Position numbers and translations under genes: made by a program. DNA of 64,000 nt, taken from Antedon mediterranea. Its lineage: Eukaryota; Echinodermata; Crinoidea; Comatulida; Antedonidae. Positions within the stretch are counted from its first letter, which is position 1. Each line of letters starts with the position of its first letter. Shown here in pieces: positions 12,501 to 27,500 of the stretch. The notes under the pieces are model-generated. The model had not been told where the DNA came from. It saw nothing but the letters and a program-made list of their open reading frames with translations, and made no database searches. The stretch lies in the NCBI RefSeq assembly GCF_964355755.1, contig NC_092680.1, positions 12,811,001 through 12,875,000 on the forward strand, given 5' to 3'.

Positions 12501-15500
12501 CAAGTCTAATCCACTTGACTACACAGATGGCCCGGCAGAAAGCGTTTGCATATATTAGCGAATTGTAGTTGGCTTAATTCACTCACAACAGCTCACAACG
12601 TATGGATATGACAAATAAATAATCATGTTTATTTTGTGACGTTTAATGAGGGGTCCCCCAACAGATTGAGTATAGCATCACACTAAATTGTTCCTGTACT
12701 CACTGTAAAATCAGTTACTTTAACAAACATTTCTCATAATTGACAGTAAGTATATGAACTCACTGTAGTTATGACTCATAAGTTTGCAAGCATTTTACTC
12801 TAGGCACTTGCTTGTTGTAGACTGTAGTAATAGTATTTAATAGGTAATTAACAGATTGATTGGAAACAACAATTAATGATATTTTTGCTATCAACATGGT
12901 GAAATTGAATACTTAGTGCCAACCTTTCGTTTTCAAGACATGCCATACAACTTTTTTAAGCATGAGCAGAATTCCTTTTTTTAAAATTCATATGCTTTAT
13001 TCATCATCGATAAAATATAAAGAAAAATTTGAAAACCTTGATCGCTATGTGCGAACTGTAGTTTAGTGAAAAAAAAAAAGTATATATATACATATATTTC
13101 ATTTCATTTCAAACAACATGGTTATTAACTGAACAATCATGTATGGTATTTAGTACACTACAGTGTAATAGATTAACATAGGTTATTTATAACTTATCCA
13201 CTGATCATTATTTTCTTGGATGTTCTCAGTAATGTCATAGTAAGTGAAGTGAAAAGATCAAACAACAAACAGAACTTTCCATAAAGTAACTCTAGTCTTA
13301 TATGATTTGGTCATCTTGTTCTTGGATAAGACCATTACTAGTGTGTGTAAACACTTTTAAATCATATTTGGGAATAATGATATCAAAACTAGATTATCAA
13401 GGTCGCATTCCATAGCAACAGGTATTTCAATTGAGGTCAACATGTCAAACTCAAAAGCTATATGTTTATAGTAGTTCTGTACTTTATATTAATTTTTGAG
13501 GGACTACCATATACAAATAAGAGATCCATTAATTTTAAATACAACTTCAAGTATTACTGTTACAACTTTAATAAATAACCTTAAAATTAATTTTTAATTA
13601 AAAAGTTTTTTTTTAATTGGTGACGTCTATTTTTTATGCTACTGTAGTAATACTAATTATTGCAATTAGATGTTTTTGCTCTACTCTGACGTAATTTGTA
13701 CTTTATACTACTGTAAGTACATTGAGATTACTTGCGAAAAAATTCGCAAGTAGTTCTCGGGTGGGACTCGAACCCACGATCAGAGTAGGGCAAAAACATC
13801 TAATTACTCCACTCCCTGACGCAAAACTACAATTACAAAACTATTATTGCAATTATATTTTTATTTTAAATGTTTATAGAAATTATATTCTAAATGTTTT
13901 TTTTATCTCCAATCATTGCAATAGGAGACCTACTAGGTAGTGATTAAATTCACTTTTTAGGAATCCTGTCTCTGCCTGGTTGTGTGTGTTGTTTTTTCTT
14001 GTTCTTATTAGTCCACGTTTTGTAAATTGTATTTATTATTATGGATAAATAAAATGTTATATTTAAACATTTTTTGAAAATTAGTGTTTGTAATATGGAT
14101 GGTTCATGGTTTAGGTACATGTATTTTTTTGTAAGTAATATCAATAATGAAATTTAACAGTTGTAAGCTGATAAAATTGTCTGATTCACTTTCTCATGAG
14201 ACTATCCAATAAAAAAATTGTACAAAAAAAATGTTTGGAAAAGAATATTAAATTAAATATAGATATGAGTTATTGAAATGTCTAGACTACACAAGTACAG
14301 TATTAAAATGCTATATGAACTATTGAAGTAACCATGAGATTTTGAGACGAATTGGTAACTAACCAATATTTATTTATACTAATATAATTTAATGTTTTCA
14401 TTTATCAAAAAAAAAATGCGATCATAAAAGATAACAGATTGAACAAGTCGAGACAGGGCACCCCAAATTTGATTAAAATGACCATCAAGTAGAGACCCTT
14501 AAACTGGGAAACAGTTTTAAAAATTGGTGGGCATTGTTTACATATTGAAGCAAACGTTTGTTTTATTAATCTGTTTGGACAAATAAAAGTTTTCTGACAT
14601 GTACATATAATATTCCCCTTTTGTTGAACATAAAGTTTTATATAAAATCTGTTGTTTTGAATGTTCATTTTCGCATTTCTTTTTAGGTCTGAATAATATT
14701 TGTGGTTGCAACATTAAAATGTATTTTTTGTTTTATGTTTTGAAAGGTAACGCAACGAGATGTGCCAGGCATTGATATTGCATACCTGGCAATGGACACA
14801 GAAGAGGGAAGGGAGGTTGTCTGGAATGAGGTGGAATTTTCTGAAAGAAAAAACTTCAAATCACAAGAGGTAAGTTTGTACTGTAAAGAAAAGTTTCCAT
14901 ATAAATATTAAAGAGTTTGATACTAATGAGTAATCAGTTGAGGTGAGGTTCCCACCTGGACCCACCGCAATTAACTTGACCAATCATGACGTGACAGATT
15001 GTTCCAACAATACATGTTGTACTGCAGTACATTTTTCTGCATGATCAACATTTGCTGTGTTTAAATTCCCTGTATACATTCTTATCAGTTGGCTAGCCAT
15101 TATTTATTTGCCTACATTTACCCAATATTTTGGCAAGTTTAAGTGCATTATAACTAGCATAACTGGACCACATTCAAACGTAGTTGTCTGTAAATTAATT
15201 CTAATATATCAGTTGGCTAGCCCTGTTCAATTTTCCCATTTCTACCCAATTTTATGCCAAGTTAAATGTATGTTGTAATTTATAAATTGTAATTTATGGC
15301 AAAGCATGATAAACCACGATCAAATCCAATCCACAGTAAATCAATCGTAATATCACGTTGTAGCTGACTTGCAAGGCATGGCTTATGATACTTTATTTCA
15401 TCCTTCTTCAAAATCTTACTTAGATCAATTAAGTTTTCTCTCAAGCAATTCCAAGGCGATATTATAATCTGTGAGTCTTGGTCACATGATCTGATATCTA

Positions 15501-18500
15501 TGCTGCACTGTGAGGCGTTCTGGTTTTGTGCACTAAGCATACAATATCAAAATCTATTCCACGCTCAAATATTTCCTGAAAACTCGCCTATTAATTTCAA
15601 TAGTTATTCTTTACATTGCGTTGTTGCTTTATATTTTTTGATATATTTATAATTTATACAACACAACAACCTAGCTGTTTATAATTTTTCCATGGTACTG
15701 GTAGCATAGTGTAGGCAAATTCTGTGATACAAATGTGTTATGGTCATGTAACACATGTGATGTCTCTAACATGGCAAAGCCTACTGATATACTGTACAGA
15801 ATTTGCCTACAGTACTTAATCATACTGGAATATGGAGGTAGATAATAACTACTTCATTGAACTCTGACCGATGTCGTCAGGAGTGCAATTTCTTAAAATG
15901 TCCGTTGAATTTCTTTATATTTAGGATTCACCCTTGTTTACATGATAAGCCCATACAACACAAGGCTAGTCTGGTGACTTATTGCGTTTGGAAATCATCT
16001 TCCACTCATGAAATTATGTATACTATTGCATTCATTATTTCTATAATATTTTGCTTTCCAGGACCAAATTAAGCAAGTGTTTGATAACTTGACTCAGTTG
16101 GAACACTCAAACATTGTCAAATTTTATAAATACTGGATTGATTTGAAGACGGACAAACCAAGAGTAAGTACTGTCATGTTCTATCAACTTGGTGAGGGTG
16201 TTAAAGTAGTATAGCATGTATACAACCTGTACAGTTACAGTAGTCATACAAATCAAATCGTGTGTAAATTATACATTCTTTAGATCAGAATATTATCATG
16301 ATTGATCATACTGACTCTCAGCTACAGTATGACAACATTACAACATTACATATACCTGTTTTTAGATCATAACAATGTTTCAATTACCTATATTTTTATG
16401 AGACTTTATTTTTATTCTTGCAATTCAAGAAACAGCAAAACTCAAATCAAAACATATTAAAGAAAAACAAAAACATGATTCATAAAACACCTATTCACTA
16501 CATTTTTAAATAAATGGAGAGGCATATACTGTAGGAGATACTGTGTAATTGAATGATAGATTGCATTGGCAATATAATGCTTAGTACTATTGCCAAGCTA
16601 TATAGCATAAAGAGAATGATCTCTGTAGCTAGCACTCAGTTCAGTTGGGTTTGAGCCAAAACACTACTCAATATTGTATTGAATATGTAATGGAAAATAT
16701 TTCACAGTTTAAATTTAAATAACTTTAAATAATACAGAATTATAATTGTGTGTCCAGTTCTATCTAATGTACATGTATGCTAGTCTGTATTATGTTTATG
16801 CAATGAAATAAACTACAGTGCCTTTTAATTATGTATTATTTTGTTGCTGACGTAGATAACATTCTGAAATCTAAAAATAGCAATAATTATTGATTATGCA
16901 TTAATTTCACAGCCTTTGGGTGACCTGGTCAAGGTCAATTTTGTTTGGTTTCAGCCAGTGGTTTCCACACCTAAAGAGCTGTTAATCTGCCATAACCAAA
17001 TAAACAGACACATAGAGGTTGTGATATTAATATGGATTTCTCTGGGGCATAAATGTATTATTTTTGTCAACCTACAGTATGTTTAACCATGGAGTAAATG
17101 TAATAGTGTTTTAAAATGGGATATGCAAAGATTCCAAATAACACTTGAGTATACAGAATTATTTACTTATTTCTACTAGTTGAAGCTATTTAAAAACTTG
17201 TTATGAAAGAGTTCCGGTGACTAATAATATATAACCATGTACATGGGTTTATTTACACTTTAAATTAGATTTGAAAGGTTTCCATAAAAAAAAAAGTAGA
17301 CTAGTTTTGTCAATCAAGTTTGTGACCTTTGCTCTAAATATCATGAATGCCAGGTCGTTCCACCCACCTCCCTCCCCCCTTAAACAGTACAAATTCACAC
17401 TTACTGTACTACTATTATTACCTAGCTGACTGCACTGAGTGTAATGCTTTCCCAAAAAGTTATTTTTCAAAATTTGTTTTATTGGCATTGAACACTAATT
17501 GCATACATTTTCTAAATGCATATAAATTAGGTTCATGGAGGGATGTCTGTATGGCTTGCAAGGAACTAAACAGTATACTAATACCCTAGTTCCTTCCTTC
17601 CTATACATCTGACCTATCCTTTCCTTTTTTTTTTCTGCAAGGCAACTCTCATCCATAAAATCTTTAGTCATTGAATTCCTTTTTATTTCTGTCATGCAAT
17701 TATGGAGTACTACTGTAAACTGTCCACCCAGGTGTATAAATGGGTACCCGGTTTAGATCAAGACACGATTTCCGCTGATTACTAGCTGCATTATAGGAGC
17801 AGTACAGTATGTTTCCATACGTGTTTAATAATAAAAGATGTGAAGCACTTATAAGTATTGTGCAAAAGCGCTATATAAATAAACGAATAATTTTATTATT
17901 ATTAAACTAATATTGGGTTTCAATATATTTTGTGTTGAATACATTTCAATGAAGAGCCTGTTGGTCACATGACTGCTAATACTTGTCTTTGATTGGTTAT
18001 TCTTATAACATCTAGCTACAAATTGGTTGTTATGGTAATGTTTAATCAAATCTAAACATAATTCTAAAACCAAAATTGACTTGTACTACTGTATGTAGAA
18101 ATGAAAATAATATTTCCCATTTACATTGTATTGTATATGACTAACCAGAAATGGTTGCTAACGCCCGTATTCTTAAACCGGACTTTAGTCGTAGTTCGAG
18201 CTAAAACTAAAAAAATGACGTCATTTTAATTCATAAACCAAACTTCAACTAAATCACCGACTAAATCAGGCCAACCTCGACTAAATCGAGACGGATTTTG
18301 ATCGATTTTTTTAGTCCTGGAGGGGGCAGACTAAATGGTTTTTAAACGATGTTTATAAAAAACGTAACAGTCATTGAGTTGTTATATTGGCCAGATATTG
18401 AAGAATGAAATATCTATATTTATATTAGCTTAATTAAATATACATTGGTATAAATTATAATAATGAAAACCATCTTTATTTACAACTGTATACAAATTAC

Positions 18501-21500
18501 ATTATTTTCTTCGCGCAAGTCCGACTTGAGCTCCGTCACGCCATAGCGACAATGGGAGATGCGGCAATTCACCACGCGATGGAATGTTTAGGGGGCCTAG
18601 CGCTTTCTTGTCACGCTATGAAGTGCGTGGTTCGTGGCGATCATACTTTGTTGGGGGCCTAGAAAATATAAAAGTTACCGTACCGCCATGGTTCCTAAAT
18701 ATATTTTTAAGATTTTATTTGTTGTTAATCAAATATACTTCACTGTTAAATTAATACTGATATTGTTCTAATAATTAACGATTAAAATTGACTTGTACTA
18801 CTGTATGTAGAAATGAAAATAATATTTCCCATTTACATTGTATTGTATAGACTAACCAGAAATGGTTGCTAAATAATTGCACAAAATAGTTTTTAGGAGT
18901 TACTGCAGTAACTGGACAGTAGAATAATGTTTAAATGGTTCCTAAAGCTCTGTCTACACTACCAACTTAGGTTGACAAAAAAGTAATGTATGATGTGCCC
19001 AAATATGGTAGTGATATGCCCAAATATTGTAGTGATATGCCCAAGTATGGTAATGATATGACATCATTTCCATATATCATCACATTTTTTGGTCACATAA
19101 AGTGAAGTAAGTAGACAGATCTTTCATACAGAAAGAATATTCTAAGATTTTAACATTAACAGAAGTTAAGGTGTGACTTTCAATTGCAAATATGAATGCT
19201 TTCATGTCATTTAAGTACATGCTGCACATGCTCAGTAACATTCTGTTCATTGCGAACATTTTTAATGTTATTAAATGATTATCATTTCATGTGCAGAACA
19301 TTCACATTCTATACAATGAGGAGTCTCATTTGGTTTAATGTACTTAAGATATCCATAACATTTGGCCATATGAAAATGATCAATATAGTTTGCCTGTAGG
19401 TACAGTACGTTCCCCTAATGGAAAAATCAATTTGCTATCATACAATTTAAAATAAAATTGAATGTCAAAATGTATCTATTCCATTGAACATATTTTTTAT
19501 TATGTAATTCTTAATGGTGTTTTCATGAATTTAAACTACGATGAGAAATTAATGAACTTTGTACATGTATATTACACTCAGAATAGTATGACACACATCT
19601 TTGTTTTATGTTACTGTACATACACATTCATATAGAATATTCCAGTATCACATTTTATTTTTCTCTGTTTTTTTAGGATATATTTATTTTTGAGTACCGG
19701 TATCACTTCTTTAGGTTCTATCTACAGTATTTATTTTTGCATACATTTTTTTTGTGTGTTTTAGAATTACAGCATCATAGCCTGGCTATGAAATTTATAA
19801 AAATCTAGAGTATTTATTTGCCAGTACTGTATTGGTACTGTACCTTCTATCAGTATTATACTGCTTGTTGTATCTTCTTTTCTTGTTGGACATCCTCTAC
19901 TGGTTGTTTACCAACTAGCTGCTGATCGTAAACAGTCTCAGACGAGACGGATACGTACCAAACCAACCATATCTTCTATTAAAAAGTTTACTTTATATAT
20001 TACTGCATGTCATGTTTTTCCTTGTTTTTTTAGGTTATATTCATTACTGAGTATATCACATCAGGGTCTCTTAAACAGTTTTTAAAGAAGAGCAAAAAGA
20101 ATAGAAAGGTAATCCAGTCCAAGTCTTGGAAAAGATGGTGCACACAAATATTATCAGCATTAAGGTAGGCATACTATAAATGAAAGAGATACTGAAAATA
20201 TCTTTTATTTTGTTTTAAAGATTTTTAAGTCTGAGTGGATCAGTTTGAACCCAATTGTTGTTGAAGATTGTGGATTTATTAATTTTTGTAAGGGCGTGTG
20301 CCACAGAGGGCGTTGGACTTCTGATCAGGATCGGGATTTCAAGACACTTGTCGCATTGCTTATGTCCTAAAACAAAGCACTTGGCCTCTCCACCTAGGTG
20401 TAAATGGGTACCTTCCTGGATTACTAGTTGCATAATTATGACATCTTTCTATACATGTGTGATCCAACGACCGAGTAATAATGTGAAGCGCTTACAAGTA
20501 TTAAGCGATATATAAGATCAATTTTCAGTTTCATAATTTAATTAAATTTTTCCTGTAAATAATTAGTTAAATTACAAAAAATAGATCTAGATCTACATTT
20601 TAGAACTTAGAGCACTAAGTACACACTTAAGATAAAACTATTTGGAATTATAATTAATTAGTTGTTATTATATTTCCATTGAAATTATTGGTTATCTATC
20701 AGTATCACACAATATGTTCACTAATAATGCATGATTTTAATTGTCAAAAAAATAATAACTTTAAAGGGGGGTTCCGGGTTTAAAATGAATAGTAAAAACT
20801 GTAAAATATATTTGTTTGTCTCTTGAACGGTAAAAGTTTCAATTTATATAAATGCCCAGTGAAGCAGAACGAAGGCTGTGAAATGAGGCCAAATTACAAG
20901 TGCAGCTATGGCGATATGACACTGTGTTACAGAATAGGAAATTTGTGAAATGGTCAATCTTCCGACGACTCGTTATCATTAACCATATCAATTACTTTTG
21001 TAAAATTATACTTATCTGATGTAATTTTAGTTGGTCTTCCCATTTATAAAGTCAATTTTCTATGAAAATTCATCAAAAAGTGAAAAATTAGATATGTTTG
21101 CACTTTACGTTTGCCGATTTTCGCACTGACTTAGGGAAAGCCTTCAAAATCAATGAAGCGTAACGTATACATTCTTGCTGAGCGAGGAGAGTGAGAAAAC
21201 GATACACGTGCTCTCTCTGCCGGCCCATGCCTGGCATCGTCACGTGATAAGCAGATACAGTATACAATACCAAACTGGTCGGGTCGAGTATACGGGTCAT
21301 TCCATCTCAGATCACCCAATGAGTTAAACCCTACCTCTTCCAATTTTGATGAAATTTGGTATATGGGTGATTCATAGCAATTAAAGCCAAAATTTCAAAT
21401 TTTAACTTTATCGGACCAACGGTTTTCGAGATATCGCAATTTCAATTTTCGGTTTTTACGGAAAAAAGGGCGCGTCCGCCACGTTTCAAAGAGCTGTATC

Positions 21501-24500
21501 TCGGGAACTATAGGTTCGATTTTAAAAGCAAAGGTATTTTTGTAAAGGGGAGACCATAAGGAATCTAAATATACTAATTGTGTGTGTTTTATGTTAATTT
21601 TAAGTTGAATAAAACTTTGACATATATTTTGACCTTGAAATTGACCCCGTGGAACACGCCTGATTTGTTGGTGACTATCACGAAAAATGTAGCCCTACGT
21701 GTCAACTACAACATATAAAAAAATTGGAGGGTTTTTTTTCTTTGTTTCCATGAAATTACAATTTGAAGTTGACATACCTCTTCCTTTTAGTGTATTTTTG
21801 GTGTCTGTCCATGCAATTTGATGTATTCCAAAAATAATTTTATTTACAAACTAAATATTATTATAATGTTACAATTGTCTATGTCTGGCCTTTACTCCTT
21901 GTCATCTGGCCAATTCAAACAGTATTTAGAAATGTTGTGGCGAACATTTTGGGAAATATTGTAATTCCTAGTCGAAGAGGATTTATAAACGGAGAGGCTA
22001 TAAATAATACAATGTACATTTGATTCAGGAATCCAACAACAGTCTTCTTTGGACGGCCAATAAAAGGTTTTCGCTGGACCATGAGGATGCATAAATTTAA
22101 TTTGATAATCCCCAAACTCTTCTGAGACATCCACAACCAAAACAATCCATGGGACACCATCATAACTACAGCACACAAAATTCTGAAGTCTAATAATGAT
22201 GGGTTGTGTATCAGCAACAATTTCATTTTCATCACTGAAAGATTCTTGAATCACTACCACATCCGGAGGGTTTATCTGGGTACTAAGTTTGTAGACCTAC
22301 ATCTGTGCCAGAGAAATGGGAACAATGATATTGTAATGTACCCTTGATGGTCTGGGCGAGGTTGAATCTCGGCTTTATTTCTTTTTCCACAGTAGATACC
22401 TCATCTATTCCCACATGAAAAAAGTTGATGCCTGGAATGTCCATATGAGCGAGTCATATGGGCGCCGTTTACTGTACCTAAAGAGCCAACAACATCGGCA
22501 AGGGTTCGAGGCCGACTCGCTCCTAGTTCTGGTGGTGGAACAAGTCTTCTCGGATAAGGACTATAAACTGTAGGTCCAGTGTACACAGTTATAACCTGTG
22601 TGTACTTTAAAGAATCCAGTTCATTATTCGAAAAAGAGTAGGGGGTTACCCCGGTGAACTGGTTCACACAATAGCCCCTGTATCAGGGGGATTACCACCT
22701 ATCTGATAGGACAGTGATTAATTAACTATTGGTAATCCTTGGCCACATTGCCTAAAGACATAAAATAAAAAATTACACAGTAGTCGAACATACTAAGAGA
22801 TGTGAGAATATGACATTCAGTCAAACGCTGTAAGCTTCTCTTAGTGACAAGCCTCTTAACTGTTCCACCTATGCCATCACAATCACATGCACTCTTGCCA
22901 TGTGATGTAGCGAAAAAATTCCACTCGGCGTCTAAACCAAAATCTTCCTGGTGGTGGCAAAGATTAATAAAGTTATATTTGTTTTTGTATTGGCCGCCAC
23001 ATCCATCTGTGAAATAATGAACTTTTTTCATGGTTGGTAGTTTTGTTTTTAAATAGGGGATGACAACCTTTAAAAAGGCATATACAGTAACTGTTGTATG
23101 TTCTCTGCAATCACTTATTATGCATATGTTAATGTGCATAATAACATAGTAAGGACACTAAACTATGTGTCAAAATTGATTTGAAAAGTATGTGAGTTAC
23201 CCAGTATTTCTCATATCAAAATATATCTACTGTTTAAGTGGGCCTGATGAGAAAGCGTAACAATAAAGACACCTTAACAGTTAGTGTTCACACTGTGTAT
23301 AAGTATAACAACACCAAAAATACACTAAAAGGAAGAGGTATGTCAACTTCAAATTGTAATTTTATGGAAACAAAGAAAAAAACCCCTCCAATTTTTTTAT
23401 ATGTTGTAGTTGACAGGTAGGGCTACATTTTTCGTGATAGTCACCAACAAATCGGGCGTGTTCCACAGGGTCAATTTCAAGGTCAAAATATATGTCAAAG
23501 TTTTATTCAACTTAAAATTAACATAAAACACACACAATTAGTATATTTAGGTTCCTTATGGTCTCCCCTTTACAAAAATACCTTTGTTTTTAAAATCGAA
23601 CCTATAGTTCCCGAGATACAGCTCTTTGAAACGTGGCGACCGCGCCCTTTAATTGAAATTGCGATATCTCGAAAACCGTTGGTCCGATAAAGTTAAAATT
23701 GGAAATTTTGGCTTTAATTGCTATGAATCACCCATATACCAAATTTCATCAAAATTGGAAGAGGTAGGGTTTAAAATTCCATTTTTTTTGGGTGAACTGA
23801 GATGGAATGACCCACACCCCGTCTATAACACAACATGAACGATGTGTACAGTTTTTGATTGAAGGTCGACTCGACCTACCGGAATGGTATAGACAATATA
23901 GCTCGAATGAGAGAGTTGGAATATTTTTAAACATAAGTATTGCTAATTTTAACAAGTGTAGCCTATAGTAAAAGGCCTGGTAGTATCAATTCGCATAGGG
24001 TCTACTACACTAGCTAGCTCAATTTTTAACTGGGCCGGATCGGCTAGGTCTCCTTCCTACTACCTGGTCTACTTGCTGCAGTATCCGCTTTTTTGGAGCG
24101 TAAACTAGGCCTATTTTATTTGGCCTACTTAGACGATCGGGACACCATACGTGCGGACGACGATCGGACCTTGATTTGCCTCAATATTTACAGCCGATTT
24201 TGTAGAATGTTTTAGGTTTAGATTGTTTAGGAGTTTGGTTGATAGGATGGGTTTGGAATCCACTGAGTTTTGTTATTTATGGGCCAATCGTTTAGTAGTA
24301 GGCTAGCTAGGCCCATGATGGGCCCCAATGTTTTAACGTAGCCATCGTGGCATGGAATCTCATCAGAATGGCTCTCACCCATTAAAAAAAATGATTTAGG
24401 CTAGGCCTAGCCTAGTACGTGAAGCTGATAATACGATCTGTACTATTCGAGGTATAAAAATAGTATATAATTTATGACTCCGTAATCTGTACTAAATTTT

Positions 24501-27500
24501 GTATTTCATTAAATGTCAAATAAATATATGCTACTATTGTTATTATTACTCTTTAGGCCTAGCTTAGAAAATCTACAAAATGTATTTCACAATGATCGGG
24601 TGGTCGTCGTTTGACAGGGGAGAGAGATGTAAATTAGTTGACAAACACAACGTACATGACGTCGCGGTTTTGGAATCCACTGATGACGTGATTTTGTGAA
24701 TATCTCATGAATATTAATGAGCTTCTCTACTGTTAGCTGCTGAAAAACAGACTTTCCATGAATTTACCCTAAAATGTATATGAAATTTAATTTTTTTAAT
24801 TGCTCGTTATTACTTCTTCATTCTGACATGTCTATATTGTTATAATATTTTTTATTTAATAAATAAACGATATTTAAAAGCAATTTTAAACCCAGAATCC
24901 CCCTTTAAAGGCCAGGTGCGGGCAAAAAATTTCTATTGATCATACATTCCAATAATTATCGATCTATAGTTTCCCCTATGTTTCATAAATTTTGGGATTT
25001 AATTTGTGTTACACGAGCTTGTTGAAAATAAGCACTTATCAGTGGGGGGATAGTTCAAATTACACAGTAAAATCTCTATTCTTTTGTACACAAATTTTGT
25101 AAATAGAGAGGCATTTTAAAAAGCTATGAAAAATAAACAGTGTGGAAAAAAAGGTTATCAGATGACTAAATATAGGTAATATAACTTGAATATTACATTT
25201 CTGGTATTTTTATTCAACTTCAGATTTTTATTTTCATGCTATAGCAAAAATTATCCACTGTATATCCACCATCTTTTTTCACCTTCTAGTAGGTATCCCA
25301 ATGAAAAAATTCAGATTAATTTTTTTACATTTTCTTTCAGTTAACCATAAAGAACTTAATGTAATTAGCATTTTGCAATTTAAATGATTGAAATCCGGTT
25401 ACCCGTTCTAAAGTTATGGTTATTTAAAGTGGTAAAAAAATATACGATTTTTTGCCTAAAAATGGTGTTTTTTGCAGTTGAAATTGGAAGCATTTTTAAA
25501 AGGTTATAACTTTTACAATAATTAGTTAAAAGTTTTGAATTTTGTTAAACCTATAGATATCACAGAGTTGTACAACTCTATTTTTTTTGGAGCCTCAACG
25601 AAACCTATTTTTTAAATTATTGGTCCGCAATGTGGTAGGAAAGCATTTAACGCCCATTTTTGCTGGAATTCCCTAAAAAATGAAAAAACTGCAATTTTTC
25701 AATGATCTGTAACTTTTGAACTACTGTACTAATTCATTTAATTTTTTTTGTACTTGTTAGAATGTAGTGTATATTTCATTAATAAATATATTTTAGATGT
25801 GTATATGAAAAAAAAAAATTTTTTTAATGGTGAAATTTAAAATTATAAAAAAAAAAATGAAAAAGTATGTTAAAAACGGTGTGTACTGTTTCCTTTCTTT
25901 TACACTAATTTTCGGTAAGTATAATTATTAGAATATTTTAATATACTTTATATTTATAATTTCAATCATAAATACTATTATATATACAGTAACTTTTGAA
26001 TACGTAAAACAAGATTTTAGGCCCATATGATTATGACACCAAATCTAAGCCGGGCTGCTAAGTAAGATATGCTCTTTTAAGGCAAACGCACAATATGGGT
26101 CAAAATAAACTCATTTAAAATAATCAATGTTAATTAAAACAATTAATTGTTTACCTGAATAGTATATATAACATTATAAAAATTGTTTTCTTTTCGTATT
26201 ATTACGTTATTAAATTGAAATACGGAGCTAAAGTTTAGGCCAAGTCACGGCTTACTCGCGATCAGTAGTCGCTCCCGTTAAAGTATTTCGGTCGCAGTTA
26301 ATGACTTTCGGCCGCCGTATACAGAGTCAAATGTAACGTTGGTAAATTAGCTTAATAAATTTCCTCGGTACATTTTAACCTAACGCATTTGCATTGTATA
26401 CTTGCATAATAAATCTTCCGCACATTACATCAATTTTAAGTTGTTAAATTAATGTGTAAAACCAGATATTCTACGACGGAAAAGGACATGTTAATCTCCG
26501 ACATCGCTGCTGTCACACATCTCGCGTCGAGCCGGTCGAACTCGAGCGAGGAAAACTAAACAACGTGTTCAAAATATGGAACGTACCATTCGCTGATAGG
26601 GTGCATTAATGTATTTAACGGAAAACGCCACAACAAACACGCGCGTATTTTAGAGTACAATATTTTACTCACTACAATATTCACCGGATTATAATGGTTG
26701 GATCTTTAAAATTTTGAACGGGATTTACGCCTCATGCACCATTTTAAAATGTAGTTCGCACAATTACCATGCACAATACGTTTGTAAACTATGTTTTATC
26801 GATTTCAATGTAGATTTAGCTATAATTTAATACCAAAATCCATAATATTTTTCCATAAACGGTGAATCAAAATTGGATTTTTGTCACAAAAATTGACTTT
26901 TCGTTACGAAAAACCTATTTAAAGAAGACGATTTTCGTATCAAATTAAAGCTTATTTAAAGCCTGATAACATACAACAAAAATTAATCCGCTAGCTCCAA
27001 TGGTAATCGTGCGATCGTGTTTTGAAAACTGATGGGGATTTTCCGATGAGGTTTTCAACGCGCGGAAATCGGCTCGACGGGATTTTAGAACCGTTTTAAA
27101 ATCGCATTTTCTCGGCAACTAATTCATTAATTTTAATTATAAACACACTTATACATAGATTAAAACAAGTACTTTCAAACAATATAAATTTTGTAAGTAT
27201 TAATTAAGATTGAATACGATTTATTTAACATCAAAGTCATACTACTTTTTCGAATTTCGTCAATATTTCAAAAGTGATACCCCTCTGTGCGCTTTCATTG
27301 GGATACCTACTTCTAGGGAGTCACCAGACATGTTATTACATTAGGTTAAATACCTAACTACTGAAAAAAAGTCTTCCTGGTTTTTATGGAAGAATTTTGC
27401 CAAATTTTGTATTTGACCATATTAAGGAAAATTCATGTTTTTTCGTCTTGATTTCTGTTACAAATATTTGATTTATGTACAATTAACCAAATATTATATT

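Larger units (their letters stand above)
16164..20033. other. NRBP intron 3
   Basis: Non-coding. Contains a SINE 3' part at 17721-17915, a 90-bp direct repeat at 18072-18161 / 18784-18872 around 622 bp of different sequence, and a palindromic MITE copy at 18942-19124. The rest shows nothing I can name. Confidence 0.5.
20765..24904. mobile_element. TTAA-flanked element A (AGGGGGGTTCCGGG ends)
   Basis: The left end AGGGGGGTTCCGGGTTTAAA is mirrored at the right by TTTAAACCCAGAATCCCCCT. TTAA target duplications lie at 20761-20764 and 24905-24908. 2520 bp of the span is a younger inserted element (21294-23813), leaving about 1.6 kb. No coding sequence of its own is visible. TTAA duplications fit piggyBac or Kolobok groups; the AG start is not the usual piggyBac CCC. 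Confidence 0.75.
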
